Origin: an uncultured Sphingomonas sp.
GTDB lineage: Bacteria > Pseudomonadota > Alphaproteobacteria > Sphingomonadales > Sphingomonadaceae
Length of the DNA stretch: 64,000 nt
Direction: 5' to 3'
Assembly (NCBI GenBank): GCA_913777325.1
Contig: CAJYSA010000047.1
Location: 1-64,000, forward strand
The notes beneath the pieces are model-generated. The model saw nothing but the letters and a program-made list of their open reading frames with translations, was not told the DNA's origin and did no database searches. The position numbers and the translations under genes were made by a program. Positions 27,708 to 36,649 of this stretch are shown piece by piece (positions within the stretch are counted from its first letter, which is position 1; every line of letters starts with the position of its first letter).

Positions 27708-27782
27708 GTCATTGCGAGCGTAGCGAAGCAATCCAGCGCCGGATCGGGACACCCTGGATTGCGTCGCTACGCTCGCAATGAC
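27708..27782. repeat. Palindromic intergenic repeat, copy 2
   Basis: Perfect 18-bp arms GTCATTGCGAGCGTAGCG (27708-27725) and complement (27765-27782) flank a 39-base loop. Inner arms CAATCCAG/CTGGATTG extend the pairing. The arms differ from copy 1 at one symmetric position (T for C), a compensatory change. It lies eight bases beyond the valS stop and could also serve as a transcription terminator. Confidence 0.88.
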
Positions 27783-27790
27783 GGCGACGG

Positions 27791-30715
27791 TTACCCCAGC
27801 CGCGCCAGCGCGGCGGCGAAGCGTTCGGCATCCGCGCTCTTCTCGGCATGGTCGGCGCGCGCCTTTTCGACCGCCTCGGGCTTGGCGCGCTCGACGAAGC
27901 TCGCGTTGCCCAGTCGTCCGGCCAGCGCGTCGCGCTCCTTCTCCGCCGCCGCGAGCGATTTGCTCAGCCGCTGCCGCTCCGCCTCCAGGTCGATCACGCC
28001 GTCCAGCGCCAGCGCGAACGTCTCGGCGCCCCACAGGATCGGCGCGCGCGTGCCCGTCGCCTCGCCACCCGTAAGCGTCACGCGCGCCAGCCGCTCGACA
28101 TAGGGCGCGATGTCGGCGGGCACCGTGCCCGCGCCGGTGTGGAGCGCGATCTTCGCGCCGGGCGGCACGTTCAACTCGGCGCGCGCGCCGCGCACCGCCT
28201 CGATCAGCTCGATCGCGCGACCGATCTGCGTCCCCGCCTGCGGATCGAGCGCGCGCGCATCCGCCATCGGCCAGTGCGCGACGATCAGGTCGTGCGCGCG
28301 GGGTGCCAGCGCGTGCCACAATTCCTCGGTGATGAACGGCATGAACGGGTGGAGCAGCACCAGGATCTGGTCGAGCACCCAACCCGCGACCGCCTTCGTC
28401 TCGTCGTCGATCGCACCCTTGATCAGCTCGAGATACCAGTCGCAGAACCGGCTCCATACGAACTGGTAGATCGCGTTCGCGGCGGCGTCGAAGCGATAGT
28501 CGGCGAGCGCGAGGTCGACCGCTTGCACGGTCTGCACCGTCTCGGCGACGATCCACTTGTTCACGGCGTGGCGGGCGGCGGGCGGCTCCAGCGTGGTCGA
28601 GCCGCCGATCCCGTTGGCCTGCGCGAAGCGGCTGGCGTTCCACAGCTTCGTCGCGAAGTTGCGATAGCCCTCGACGCGCTTCTCATCCATCTTGATGTCG
28701 CGGCCCTGGCTCTCCATCGCCGCCATGAAGAAGCGCAGCGCATCGGCGCCGTACTGGTCGATCAGGCCGAGCGGATCGACGGTGTTGCCCTTCGACTTCG
28801 ACATCTTCGCGCCGTCGGCCGCGCGGACGAGGCCGTGGAGATAGAGTGTCTTGAAGGGTACATCGCCCATGAACTCGATGCCCTGCATCATCATCCGCGC
28901 GTCCCAGAAGAACAGGATGTCGAAGCCGGAGATCAGGACGTCGTTGGGGTAGCGGCCGTTTAGTTGCGACGCCCGCTCCCCTTCCAGGGTGAGGGTTGGG
29001 TGAGGGACGGAGGTTTCACCGATACCGGCCTCTCGGTGAGATACCGGCCCCTCACCCCGACCCTCTCCCCGCGGGGGAGAGGGAGAAGCGGCGTCCGGCC
29101 ATCCCAGAGTCGCGAACGGCCACAGCGCGCTGGAGAACCAGGTGTCGAGCACGTCCGAGTCGCGCCATATCGGGTGGCACTTTTGATCGGCCGCCACCCC
29201 GTAGTGCTCACGCCATTTACCAAATTCAATCGCGTGCTCACGCTCGGAAACAACGACAACGGGCACGCCGTAAAGAGCCTGAGCAGCCGCCACCGCCTCC
29301 GCTTCACTTTCGTGGACGAACACCTCGACGTCTTGGCCGGGCACTTCGCTTAGAAAGTAATCGGGAGACGAAAGCGTAACTCTTACAATTCCCTCGCCTT
29401 CATTTTTATGCCCGAACCACGCCGGGATGCGATGCCCCCACCAGAGCTGGCGCGAGACGCACCACGGCTGGATGTTCTCCATCCAGTTGAAGAAGGTCTT
29501 CTCCCACGTCTTCGGCACGATCTTGATCTTGCCCGATCGCACCGCCTCGATCGCGGGCTTGGCGAGCGTCGCGGCGTCGACATACCATTGGTCGGTCAGC
29601 CACGGCTCGATCACCACGCCCGAGCGGTCGCCATAGGGCGTCTGGATCGTGCGCGCCTCGGCGTCGTGTTCGACGCCGTCCTTGTCGACGTGCGGGATCA
29701 GCACGCCGTCTTCCTTCAGCCGCGCGACGACCGCCTTGCGCGCCTCGGCGGTGGTCAGCCCAAGCAACTCGGCTGGGATCAGTCCGTCGGCGGTCTGCAC
29801 CACGCGCGCCTGCGCATCGAGCATGTTGAGCATGTCGCGCGCCTCGATGCCGGCGCGGCGCCCGACCTCGAAGTCGTTGAAATCATGCCCCGGCGTGATC
29901 TTCACCGCGCCCGAGCCGAGCGCGGGGTCGGCATGTTCGTCGGCGACGATCGGGATCAGCCGCCCGGTGATCGGCAGCCGCACCTTCTGCCCGACCAATG
30001 CGCGATAGCGGTCGTCGTCCGGATGCACCGCGATCGCCATATCGGCCAGCATCGTCTCGGGCCGGGTCGTCGCGACGTCGATATGCCCGGATCCGTCCGC
30101 CAACGGGTAACGCAGGTGCCAGAAGCTGCCGCGCACCTCGCGCGTCTCGACCTCCAGGTCGCTGATCGCGGTGCCCAGACCCGGATCCCAGTTCACCAAC
30201 CGCTTGTCGCGGTACAGCAGCCCGCGCGCGTGAAGGTCGACGAACACCTTCAGCACCGCCTTGCTGAAGCCCTCGTCCATCGTGAACCGCTCGTTCGCCC
30301 AGTCCATCGAGCAGCCGAGCCGGCGGAGCTGGCGGGTGATCTGCCCGCCGCTCTCCGCCTTCCATTCCCAGACCTTGGCGACGAAATCCTCGCGCGTCAG
30401 GTCGGTGCGCTTCTCGCCATTGGCGGCCATCTGCCGCTCGACCACCATCTGCGTCGCGATGCCGGCATGGTCGGTGCCGACCACCCACAAGGCGTCCTTG
30501 CCCTTCAGCCGGGCGTGGCGCGTCAGGATGTCCTGCAGCGTGTTGTCGAGCGCGTGGCCGATGTGCAGCGAGCCGGTGACGTTGGGCGGCGGATTGACGA
30601 TCGTCCACGGCTCCGCATTCGGGCGCGCGGGGCGGAACAGCCCCCCCTGCTCCCAATGGGCGTACCACTTTGATTCGATGGCGGCGGGGTCGAAGGTCTT
30701 GGCGAGCTCGGTCAT
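27791..30715 (-). CDS. valS: Valyl-tRNA synthetase
   Basis: 974 residues from the ATG at 30715 ([18 protein letters not shown]). Class I motifs are present: [15 protein letters not shown] (HIGH) and [14 protein letters not shown] (KMSKS). The editing domain has [18 protein letters not shown], and a C-terminal coiled coil ends the protein. It charges tRNA-Val in the cytoplasm. It is longer than usual for the family. Between RIPAWFGH and [11 protein letters not shown] there is a stretch with atypical codons (29166-29410) and a 44-codon insertion (28961-29092) translated from a palindromic repeat. The frame is intact throughout, so the product is probably functional. Confidence 0.96.
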   Translation of the reverse strand: MTELAKTFDPAAIESKWYAHWEQGGLFRPARPNAEPWTIVNPPPNVTGSLHIGHALDNTLQDILTRHARLKGKDALWVVGTDHAGIATQMVVERQMAANGEKRTDLTREDFVAKVWEWKAESGGQITRQLRRLGCSMDWANERFTMDEGFSKAVLKVFVDLHARGLLYRDKRLVNWDPGLGTAISDLEVETREVRGSFWHLRYPLADGSGHIDVATTRPETMLADMAIAVHPDDDRYRALVGQKVRLPITGRLIPIVADEHADPALGSGAVKITPGHDFNDFEVGRRAGIEARDMLNMLDAQARVVQTADGLIPAELLGLTTAEARKAVVARLKEDGVLIPHVDKDGVEHDAEARTIQTPYGDRSGVVIEPWLTDQWYVDAATLAKPAIEAVRSGKIKIVPKTWEKTFFNWMENIQPWCVSRQLWWGHRIPAWFGHKNEGEGIVRVTLSSPDYFLSEVPGQDVEVFVHESEAEAVAAAQALYGVPVVVVSEREHAIEFGKWREHYGVAADQKCHPIWRDSDVLDTWFSSALWPFATLGWPDAASPSPPRGEGRGEGPVSHREAGIGETSVPHPTLTLEGERASQLNGRYPNDVLISGFDILFFWDARMMMQGIEFMGDVPFKTLYLHGLVRAADGAKMSKSKGNTVDPLGLIDQYGADALRFFMAAMESQGRDIKMDEKRVEGYRNFATKLWNASRFAQANGIGGSTTLEPPAARHAVNKWIVAETVQTVQAVDLALADYRFDAAANAIYQFVWSRFCDWYLELIKGAIDDETKAVAGWVLDQILVLLHPFMPFITEELWHALAPRAHDLIVAHWPMADARALDPQAGTQIGRAIELIEAVRGARAELNVPPGAKIALHTGAGTVPADIAPYVERLARVTLTGGEATGTRAPILWGAETFALALDGVIDLEAERQRLSKSLAAAEKERDALAGRLGNASFVERAKPEAVEKARADHAEKSADAERFAAALARLG
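28961..29092 (-). repeat. Palindromic element inserted in frame within valS
   Basis: 132 bases (44 codons) separate LGWPD from NGRYPNDVL, residues that are nearly adjacent in ordinary valyl-tRNA synthetases. The segment contains a perfect 10-bp inverted repeat CCCTCTCCCC / GGGGAGAGGG (29061-29083, 3-base loop). A second stem, TCACCGA / TCGGTGA, lies at 29016-29039. The translation ([13 protein letters not shown], then [11 protein letters not shown]) is the recognisable reading of a dispersed CCCTCTCCCC-type repeat rather than of a protein domain. Confidence 0.8.
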
Positions 30716-30792
30716 GCGCGTGTCTCTAACCATCGATCGCGGCGCTGAGAAGCCGGTGGCCAAGACTTGCTTAACGCCTGCCGCCTAAGCCG

Positions 30793-31290
30793 ATGGTTCA
30801 AAAGGCGGAAGGGCAAATGGGTCAATTGCACCGGGATCATGACGAGATACGCGCGGCGATGGCGCGCTTCGCATCATTGTTGACGCGCGGGCATGACGCG
30901 ACCCGGGAGGACATGCCACGGGAGCGGCTGGCGTTCTCGCAATTGCTGCAACGGCATCGTGCCGTGGAGGACGCGGAAATGAACGCCGCGCTGCCCGGCG
31001 CCCCGCTTGTCGCCGCGCTGAACGCCGACATGCAGGCGATCCTGCGCGAGTATAGCGCGCACATCGGCCAGTGGGTGCCCGCGCGTATCCCGGCGCAATG
31101 GGACGATTATTGTGCCGCGACGCTGGCGCTGCAGCGACGGCTGCGCCATCGGCTGGCGTGGGAGGAACGCGAGCTGTTCCCGCGCCTCCCCGCCGCGCGA
31201 ACGGGGCTTATTGCGCCCCCGCCCCCTTCGTCCAACGATCCATCCAGCCCAGCACCTCGCGATACCATTGCCGCGAGTTGGAGGGCTTGA
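30793..31290 (+). CDS. Hemerythrin HHE-domain protein
   Basis: 165 residues. A four-helix HHE cation-binding pattern is seen: LHRDHDEIRAAM, LLQRHRAVEDAEM, YSAHIGQW and RHRLAWEERELFP, whose His and Glu residues fit a di-iron site. It is probably cytoplasmic, binding oxygen or iron or sensing redox. The ATG at 30817 is an alternative start. The last 28 codons (about 31208-31290), Pro/Ser-rich and outside the domain, overlap the 3' end of the convergent S9 peptidase gene. Confidence 0.8.
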   Translation: MVQKAEGQMGQLHRDHDEIRAAMARFASLLTRGHDATREDMPRERLAFSQLLQRHRAVEDAEMNAALPGAPLVAALNADMQAILREYSAHIGQWVPARIPAQWDDYCAATLALQRRLRHRLAWEERELFPRLPAARTGLIAPPPPSSNDPSSPAPRDTIAASWRA

Positions 31291-33244
31291 GCACCCAGTG
31301 GTTCTCGTTCGGGAACACCAGCAATCGTGACGGAATGCCGCGCCGCTGGAGCGCGGTGAACGCCGCCAGCCCCTGCGTATAGGGGATGCGGAAGTCCTTC
31401 TCGCCGGTGATCACCAGTTGCGGCGTCTTCCACTTGTCGACGTAATTGACCGGGTTCCACTTCTCGAACGCCTGCGGATCCTGGAAATACGCCTTGCCGC
31501 CGTGTTCCCATTCGTCGAACCACAATTCCTCGGTCTCATACGCCATGGCGCGCGCATCGAAGACGCCGTCGTGCTGGACGATGCACTTGAAGCGATCGGG
31601 CCAGCGCCCTTCGATCCAGTTCATCATATAGCCGCCGTAGCTGGCGCCGAGCGCGCAGGCGTTGCCCGCGTCGAGCCACGGGAACTTGGCGGTGGCCGCC
31701 GCCAGCCCCTTCTGCAGGTCTTCCAGCGGCCAGCCGCCCCAATTGTTGCGGATCGCGTCGGTGAAGGCTTGGCCATATCCGGTCGAGCCGTGGAAATCGA
31801 CCGCGACCAGACCATAGCCCGCCCCGGCGAACACGGCGGGATTCCAGCGGTACGACCAGCTATTGTTGCTCGACCCCTGCGGCCCCCCATGCACCATGAA
31901 CGCGATCGGCACCGTGCCGACCGCCCCGAACGGGTGCACCGCATAGCCCCAGGCGGTGTCGTTGTTGGCGCCCTTGAAGCTGAAGCGTTCGACGGTGGGC
32001 ATGTCGATCCCGGCGAGCTTGCCGGCATTCACGCTGGTCAGCCGCGTCACGCCGCGCTGCGCGCCGACGCGGTAGAAGTCGCCCGGCGCCGTCAGACTGT
32101 CCATCGACACCACGACGCTGCGCGCGCCGACCGCGACCCCCGAGACGTGCCCCTCGCCGGTCAGCCGGGTGACGTGCCCGGTGGTGGCATCCACCTGAAA
32201 CAGCGGTGTTTCCTGCGTATCGTCGGCGGTGACGTACAGCGAGCGCGAATCGGGCGCCCATTGCAGCGACGCCGGCGAGCGATCCCAGCGCTCGGTCAGC
32301 GATACGGTCTTGCCGGTGGCCAGATCGCGGACCGTGACGACGTAGCGATCCGCCTCATAGCCGGCGCGGCGCATCGCCAGCCACGCCAGACGGCGACCGT
32401 CCGGGGACACGCTTGGTTGCGTATCGGTGCCCTGATTCGCCGAACTGAGGTTGGTCGGCGGCGCGCTGGCGTCGGCGGGGACCGCGAAGATATCGAGATT
32501 CGTCGACAGGGGTTCGATTCGACCCGGCTCGCGGAGCGCGAAATAGACGGTGCGGCCATCGGGGCTCCAATTCACCTCTTCCGCGCCGCCGAACGGCTTG
32601 GACGGCGTGTCGCCCAACAGCGTCGGCGCGAGCGCACGACCGTTGCCGCGCGCGCCGGTGGCGGTCAGCGGCAGCACGAACAGTTGCGATCGGGTGCCGT
32701 CGGCCCAGGTGTCCCAGTGGCGGACGAACAATTGGTCGTAGGTGCGGCCCGAACCGGCGTTCGCGGGCCGCTTGTCGGTCGCCGGTTCCAGCGAGGGCGC
32801 GCCGGGGCGGCGATCGGCCCAGACGAGAAGACGGTCGCCGGTCGGCGCGACCTTGAAGCCGTTGAGGCCGCCCTTGAAATCGGTCAGCCGGCGCGGGGTG
32901 CCGCCGGTGACCGGCACCGACCAGACCGCGTCGTCGGCGGTGAAATAGACGGTGGTGCCGACGATCTGCGGCTCGTTCTCATCCAGCTGCGGATCGGCGG
33001 CCAACCGCATCGGCTGTGCGCCGGGGCGCGACAGATCGAGGCGCCACACATCGTAGCGGCCACGGTCGGCGGCGACGTCGGTCTCGCGCTGCGCCCACAC
33101 CAGCCAGCGCCCGTCCTTCGACAGGACCGGCGTGCCGACCCGGTTGAGCGCGGCGACGTCATCGATCGTCAACTGGCGCGCGGCGGCGGGAACGGTGAGC
33201 GTGGCGGAGAGCGCGAGCAGCGTCGCGAGGGTCAGCGTCTTCAT
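31208..33244 (-). CDS. S9-family prolyl oligopeptidase-like peptidase, secreted
   Basis: 678 residues with signal peptide MKTLTLATLLALSATLTVPAAA. A beta-propeller with repeated blades (WSPDGRTVYFAL, QPSVSPDGRRLAW, LQWAPDSRSLYV) precedes an alpha/beta-hydrolase catalytic domain. The nucleophile lies in ALGASYGGYMMNW, Asp in ITGEKDFRIPY and His in FPNENHWVLKP. This is the acylaminoacyl/dipeptidyl peptidase type, releasing short peptides in the periplasm. The start at 33244 is preferred over an upstream ATG at 33301 because the signal peptide follows directly. Confidence 0.94.
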   Translation of the reverse strand: MKTLTLATLLALSATLTVPAAARQLTIDDVAALNRVGTPVLSKDGRWLVWAQRETDVAADRGRYDVWRLDLSRPGAQPMRLAADPQLDENEPQIVGTTVYFTADDAVWSVPVTGGTPRRLTDFKGGLNGFKVAPTGDRLLVWADRRPGAPSLEPATDKRPANAGSGRTYDQLFVRHWDTWADGTRSQLFVLPLTATGARGNGRALAPTLLGDTPSKPFGGAEEVNWSPDGRTVYFALREPGRIEPLSTNLDIFAVPADASAPPTNLSSANQGTDTQPSVSPDGRRLAWLAMRRAGYEADRYVVTVRDLATGKTVSLTERWDRSPASLQWAPDSRSLYVTADDTQETPLFQVDATTGHVTRLTGEGHVSGVAVGARSVVVSMDSLTAPGDFYRVGAQRGVTRLTSVNAGKLAGIDMPTVERFSFKGANNDTAWGYAVHPFGAVGTVPIAFMVHGGPQGSSNNSWSYRWNPAVFAGAGYGLVAVDFHGSTGYGQAFTDAIRNNWGGWPLEDLQKGLAAATAKFPWLDAGNACALGASYGGYMMNWIEGRWPDRFKCIVQHDGVFDARAMAYETEELWFDEWEHGGKAYFQDPQAFEKWNPVNYVDKWKTPQLVITGEKDFRIPYTQGLAAFTALQRRGIPSRLLVFPNENHWVLKPSNSRQWYREVLGWMDRWTKGAGAQ

Positions 33245-33439
33245 GACGCGGATAAGAGCAGAAGGTCGCACGCGAGACAATCGCCGCGCGCAAGGGAGCA
33301 CGTGCCCGAGGGTCAGCGCCGGCGATGGATGGTGCCGTGCCCCGTCACCGCCGGCGTGGCCTGAGGATCCGGAACGTCCTGATCCGACGCCGGATCGTGT
33401 CGCTCCGCGCCAGCACCCCGGGCGGCGGGAACGGGTGAC

Positions 33440-34015
33440 TCAATTCTGGCGGGTGATCTTGGCGATCTCGCGCGCGACCATCTGTTCGACCAGCCGGGGG
33501 AGGTTCTGGTCGAGCCAGTCGCTGAGCATCGGGCGCAGCATGTCACGCACCAGCCCCTCGAGCGTCCCGTCGCTGTCCGGCTCGGGCTTGACGATCAGTC
33601 GCGACAAGGCGCCCAGCGCGCCGCGCGTCGCCTCGACGGTGGCCGGGGAGACCACCGGTGGCCCCTCCGGCTCGGGTGCCGCGCCGGCGATCGGGGCGAG
33701 CGTGGGCGCCGGGGCGGGAGCGGGGGCGAGCGTCGGGGTCGGGCTTGGCGCCGGGGTGGCGACGGGCGGGGGGGCGACCGGCCGCTGCTCCTCGAACGCG
33801 TCCAGGCCGCGCGGCGCGACCGACGGCGGCGCGGGCGGGGGTGAAGAGAGCGGCTCGTTCAGTTCGAGGATCGCGTCGTGCGACACGACGTCCTCCTCGG
33901 CACGTGGCGCGACCGGCGGCGCGCGGCGCGGCGCGGGCGCCTCGCCTTCCTTGATGACCCGCTTGATCGAGGCGAGGATGTCTTCCATCGACGGCTCGCC
34001 GCTCAAATCCCCCAT
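33440..34015 (-). CDS. popZ: PopZ/DUF2497 family polar organising protein
   Basis: 191 residues. The N-terminal helix EPSMEDILASIKRVIKEGE and C-terminal helices (TLEGLVRDMLRPMLSDWL, then QNLPRLVEQMVAREI) match the conserved ends of PopZ. They are separated by a low-complexity Pro/Ala-rich acidic middle (about residues 60-130). PopZ forms a polar condensate that anchors the chromosome centromere and client proteins in alphaproteobacteria. The start at 34015 follows GAGGG. It sits downstream of the TolC-like gene with a short gap. Confidence 0.85.
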   Translation of the reverse strand: MGDLSGEPSMEDILASIKRVIKEGEAPAPRRAPPVAPRAEEDVVSHDAILELNEPLSSPPPAPPSVAPRGLDAFEEQRPVAPPPVATPAPSPTPTLAPAPAPAPTLAPIAGAAPEPEGPPVVSPATVEATRGALGALSRLIVKPEPDSDGTLEGLVRDMLRPMLSDWLDQNLPRLVEQMVAREIAKITRQN

Positions 34016-34046
34016 CGGGTCGCCCTCACAACGCTGCCCCCGTACC

Positions 34047-35576
34047 TTACGGGCGTGGTCGGTCGACACCTGTCGTCAATGCAGGCGTCCTGTCAACATT
34101 GCTTTCGAGAAGCGGATCGAGCGGACGGGTGACGACCGCGGTCTGCGCCGGGCTGCCCGCGGTGCTGCTCGACACCGGCTGCGCGCGCTGCCCGTCGTCG
34201 AAATCGTTGAGCTTGCCGCGCACCTTCGCATAGTGGATCGTGGGATCGTACAGCGGCCCGCCATCGAGCCCCAGATCCTCCGCCTCGGCATGGCCCATCG
34301 CCGCCAGCAGCGCGAAGCCCGCGACATAGGCGTCGCGCCGCGCCGACACGAGCGTGACCTGGCTGTTGAGTAATTCCTGCTCGGCGTTCAGGATGTCGAG
34401 CACGGTGCGCGTGCCGACGCTGTTCTCCGCGCGCACGCCCTCCAGGCTCAGCTTGTTGGCGTTCACCGCCGCTTCCGCCGAGGCGATCACCTCCAGCGAC
34501 GAACGCCACACCGCATAAGCGGAGCGCGCGGAGGCGATCACCTGTCGCTCCGCCGCGGTCGCCTGCTCGATCGCCTGCCCGCGCAACTCCTGCGCCTGCC
34601 GCACCAGCGCGCCGGGACGACCGCCCTGATAGAGCGGCACGTTGAGCGTGACGCCGGCGCTGGTGGCGTTACCGGTCTGCACGCTGCCCAGCCCCGCCGC
34701 GCTCCCCTGCCCCAGCGAGCCGAGGAAGTTGAAGTAATTCTGCCCCACCGTCGCGTTGAGCTGCGGCCGGCGATTGGCGCGCGCGACGCGGATATCGTAA
34801 TCGGTCGCGTCGCGGACACGCCGCGCGGCGATCAGGTTCGGATTGTCCTGCAACGCGACGTCGACGGCGCCATCGGCGGTGCCGGGAAAGGTGGGCAGGG
34901 CGGGCGGCGCCTCCAGCACGCCCGGCGGCGAGCCGACCAGCCGCACATAATTCTCGCGGCTGGAGATCAGCGTCGCCTGCGCCGATTGCAATTGCGCGCG
35001 CGCCAGGCTGAGCCGCGCCTCCGATTGCGCGACGTCGGTACGCGTCAGGTCGCCGACCTCGAACCGGTCGCGGCTGGCACGCAAGTTGGTTTCCAGCACG
35101 CGCACATTCTGCGTGTTCAGCCCGACGATCGCCTCGTCACGGATGACGTTATTGTACGCGCTGACCACGTCAGTGAAGGTCGTCGCCTCGGTGCCGCGCA
35201 GGTTCGCCTGCCCCGCCTCGACGCGCGTCTCCGCCGCCAGCACGCCGTTGCGCACGCGACCACCCTGATACAGCGGAACGGTGACGCCGAGCTGCGCGTC
35301 CAGCCGGCGCTCCGGCGTGGTGAAGCTGTTCCCGCCACGCAGGAAATTGTCGGTCAACCCGCCCTGCGCCGCCACGCTGGGGCGACCCTGCGCCCGGGCG
35401 ATCGGCACGTTCTCGTCATTCGCGCGCTGCGCGGCGCGCTGCGCGTTCAGCGTCGGATTGTCGCGATACGCGCGCACCAGCGCCTCCCGCAACGTCTCCC
35501 CCTGCGCCGGAAGACTCCCGGCCAGCACCAGCGTGACGGCGACCGACGGCAACAGCAACGGAGAACGAAGGCGCAA
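34047..35576 (-). CDS. tolC: TolC-family outer-membrane efflux/secretion channel
   Basis: 509 residues with signal peptide ending LAGSLPAQG. Two OEP repeats are visible: LREALVRAYRDNPTLNAQRA with VPLYQGGRVRNGV, and AVDVALQDNPNLIAARRV with VPLYQGGRPGALV. VGTRTVLDILNAEQELLNSQV is the TolC equatorial signature. Trimers form the outer-membrane tunnel for type I secretion or RND efflux. No inner-membrane partner is adjacent. It lies 11 bases after the isoaspartate methyltransferase gene and is probably cotranscribed with it. Confidence 0.94.
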   Translation of the reverse strand: MRLRSPLLLPSVAVTLVLAGSLPAQGETLREALVRAYRDNPTLNAQRAAQRANDENVPIARAQGRPSVAAQGGLTDNFLRGGNSFTTPERRLDAQLGVTVPLYQGGRVRNGVLAAETRVEAGQANLRGTEATTFTDVVSAYNNVIRDEAIVGLNTQNVRVLETNLRASRDRFEVGDLTRTDVAQSEARLSLARAQLQSAQATLISSRENYVRLVGSPPGVLEAPPALPTFPGTADGAVDVALQDNPNLIAARRVRDATDYDIRVARANRRPQLNATVGQNYFNFLGSLGQGSAAGLGSVQTGNATSAGVTLNVPLYQGGRPGALVRQAQELRGQAIEQATAAERQVIASARSAYAVWRSSLEVIASAEAAVNANKLSLEGVRAENSVGTRTVLDILNAEQELLNSQVTLVSARRDAYVAGFALLAAMGHAEAEDLGLDGGPLYDPTIHYAKVRGKLNDFDDGQRAQPVSSSTAGSPAQTAVVTRPLDPLLESNVDRTPALTTGVDRPRP

Positions 35577-35587
35577 AGGGGCGATCC

Positions 35588-36262
35588 TCAGAAGGTGAAG
35601 CTGCGCGGGCGCGCGAAGCCGGGTAGGCGAACCGAATCGATGTCCGCGAACGGCGCCAGCGCGGTGGCCGCGCCGCGATGCGCACCGGCGGCGAGGCGGA
35701 ACACGCCGCGCTCGACCAGCCCGCTGACGATGCGACCACCATCGACGACCTGCGAGGCGAGCGTGGCGGGCAGTTCCTCGATCGCGCCATCGACGATCAG
35801 CACGTCATACGGCGCATCGGCGGGATGGCCATGTTCCAGGGCGCCTTCCACGACGGTGACGTTGGCGGTGCCCGCCAACGCGTCGCGCGCCATCGCGGCG
35901 AGTTCGGGCTGCGATTCGACCGCGACGACCTGCGCCACCAATCCCGCCAGCACCGCCGCGCTATAGCCGCCCGCCGCACCGATCAGCAGCACGCGATCCG
36001 CCGGCTGGAGCCGCGCCTGCACCAGCAGCCGCGCGGTGGCGAGCGGCGTGTTGAGCGACCGCCCCTGCCCCAGATCGATCGCGGTATCGCGATAGGCCAG
36101 CGGCGCGGCATGCGCGGGGACGAAGCCTTCGCGCGGCACGCTGGCCATCGCGGCGACGACGCGCGGGTCGCTGACCGCGACGGTGCGAAGCTGGCTGGCG
36201 ACCATCGCCTGGCGCATCGCGGTGAAATCGTCGTGGCGCAGGGCGGGAGCGGAGAGGGTCAT
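35588..36262 (-). CDS. Protein-L-isoaspartate O-methyltransferase family protein
   Basis: 224 residues. MRQAMVASQLRT is the usual N-terminal region, followed by VPREGFVPAHAAPLAYRDTA and the SAM-binding glycine motif VLLIGAAGGYSAAVLAGL with acidic VVAVESQPE. It resembles Pcm, but the catalytic loop is abbreviated (LNTPLATARLL), as in the alphaproteobacterial paralogue encoded beside tolC. AGGATGG precedes the ATG. Repair of isoaspartyl residues is the family role; activity here is inference. Confidence 0.85.
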   Translation of the reverse strand: MTLSAPALRHDDFTAMRQAMVASQLRTVAVSDPRVVAAMASVPREGFVPAHAAPLAYRDTAIDLGQGRSLNTPLATARLLVQARLQPADRVLLIGAAGGYSAAVLAGLVAQVVAVESQPELAAMARDALAGTANVTVVEGALEHGHPADAPYDVLIVDGAIEELPATLASQVVDGGRIVSGLVERGVFRLAAGAHRGAATALAPFADIDSVRLPGFARPRSFTF

Positions 36263-36355
36263 GAACCATCCTGTGGCATAGCTGTTTTATGGATGCAACA
36301 CACGTTGCGCTGTCCGGCTTGTATCGCGCGCGCGGCGCACTTTGCAATCGGCGGC

Positions 36356-36384
36356 TTGACATGGCGCCGCCGCGCCCGCATCTG
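36356..36384 (+). promoter_or_regulatory. Promoter of the truncated tRNA-Cys
   Basis: A perfect -35 TTGACA (36356-36361) is followed 17 bases later by CATCTG, a weak -10, ending about 20 bases before the tRNA fragment. This is the host tRNA promoter left on the chromosome side of the prophage junction. Confidence 0.5.
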
Positions 36385-36403
36385 CGCGCCCTCACCGCAT
36401 CGA

Positions 36404-36443
36404 GGCGCGATGGCGGAGTGGTGACGCAGAGGACTGCAAATCC
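36404..36443 (+). pseudogene. 5' half of tRNA-Cys (GCA), truncated at the prophage junction
   Basis: The acceptor 5' strand GGCGCGA, D-arm GGCGGAGTGGTGACGC and anticodon arm GAGGACTGCAAATCC are those of bacterial tRNA-Cys with anticodon GCA. After 36443 no anticodon 3' strand, T-arm or TCGCGCC acceptor end follows, and base composition drops sharply. A tRNA-targeting element normally restores the tRNA at this side. Here the 3' half is absent, so this copy cannot make a functional tRNA. Confidence 0.85.
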
Positions 36444-36649
36444 ACCTTGAGGCTGCGAAAATCCTGAAAAGTTAGCGGCGTTCGACTATCGTTCGTTCCA
36501 TAATTTTTCAATGGCTTACGGATCGCACTGCTAACGCTTCGCGCATCCTTTCCTGCCTCAACAACCCAAATCCTGAGCGCTTCGGAAGCCTTCACGGCTC
36601 ATACCGCCCTCGCTATGGTCGCGAGCAAAATTGGCGTGGGAGGCGCGCA
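36444..36649. other. Gene-free AT-rich leader between the tRNA-Cys fragment and the Pycsar operon
   Basis: About 206 bases without a supported gene. Composition is clearly more AT-rich than the host DNA to the left. It should hold the attachment half-site and the Pycsar promoter; no confident -35/-10 pair is picked. Confidence 0.5.

Noticed and set aside
35588..36262. Assignment of the methyltransferase as canonical housekeeping Pcm
   Set aside because: The catalytic loop is shortened and the gene is linked to tolC, so only the family name is given.
36404..36649. Group I intron interrupting tRNA-Cys rather than a prophage junction
   Set aside because: The break lies near a typical intron site, but no 3' tRNA half is found downstream in the cargo zone and none of the expected intron core pairings was recognised.
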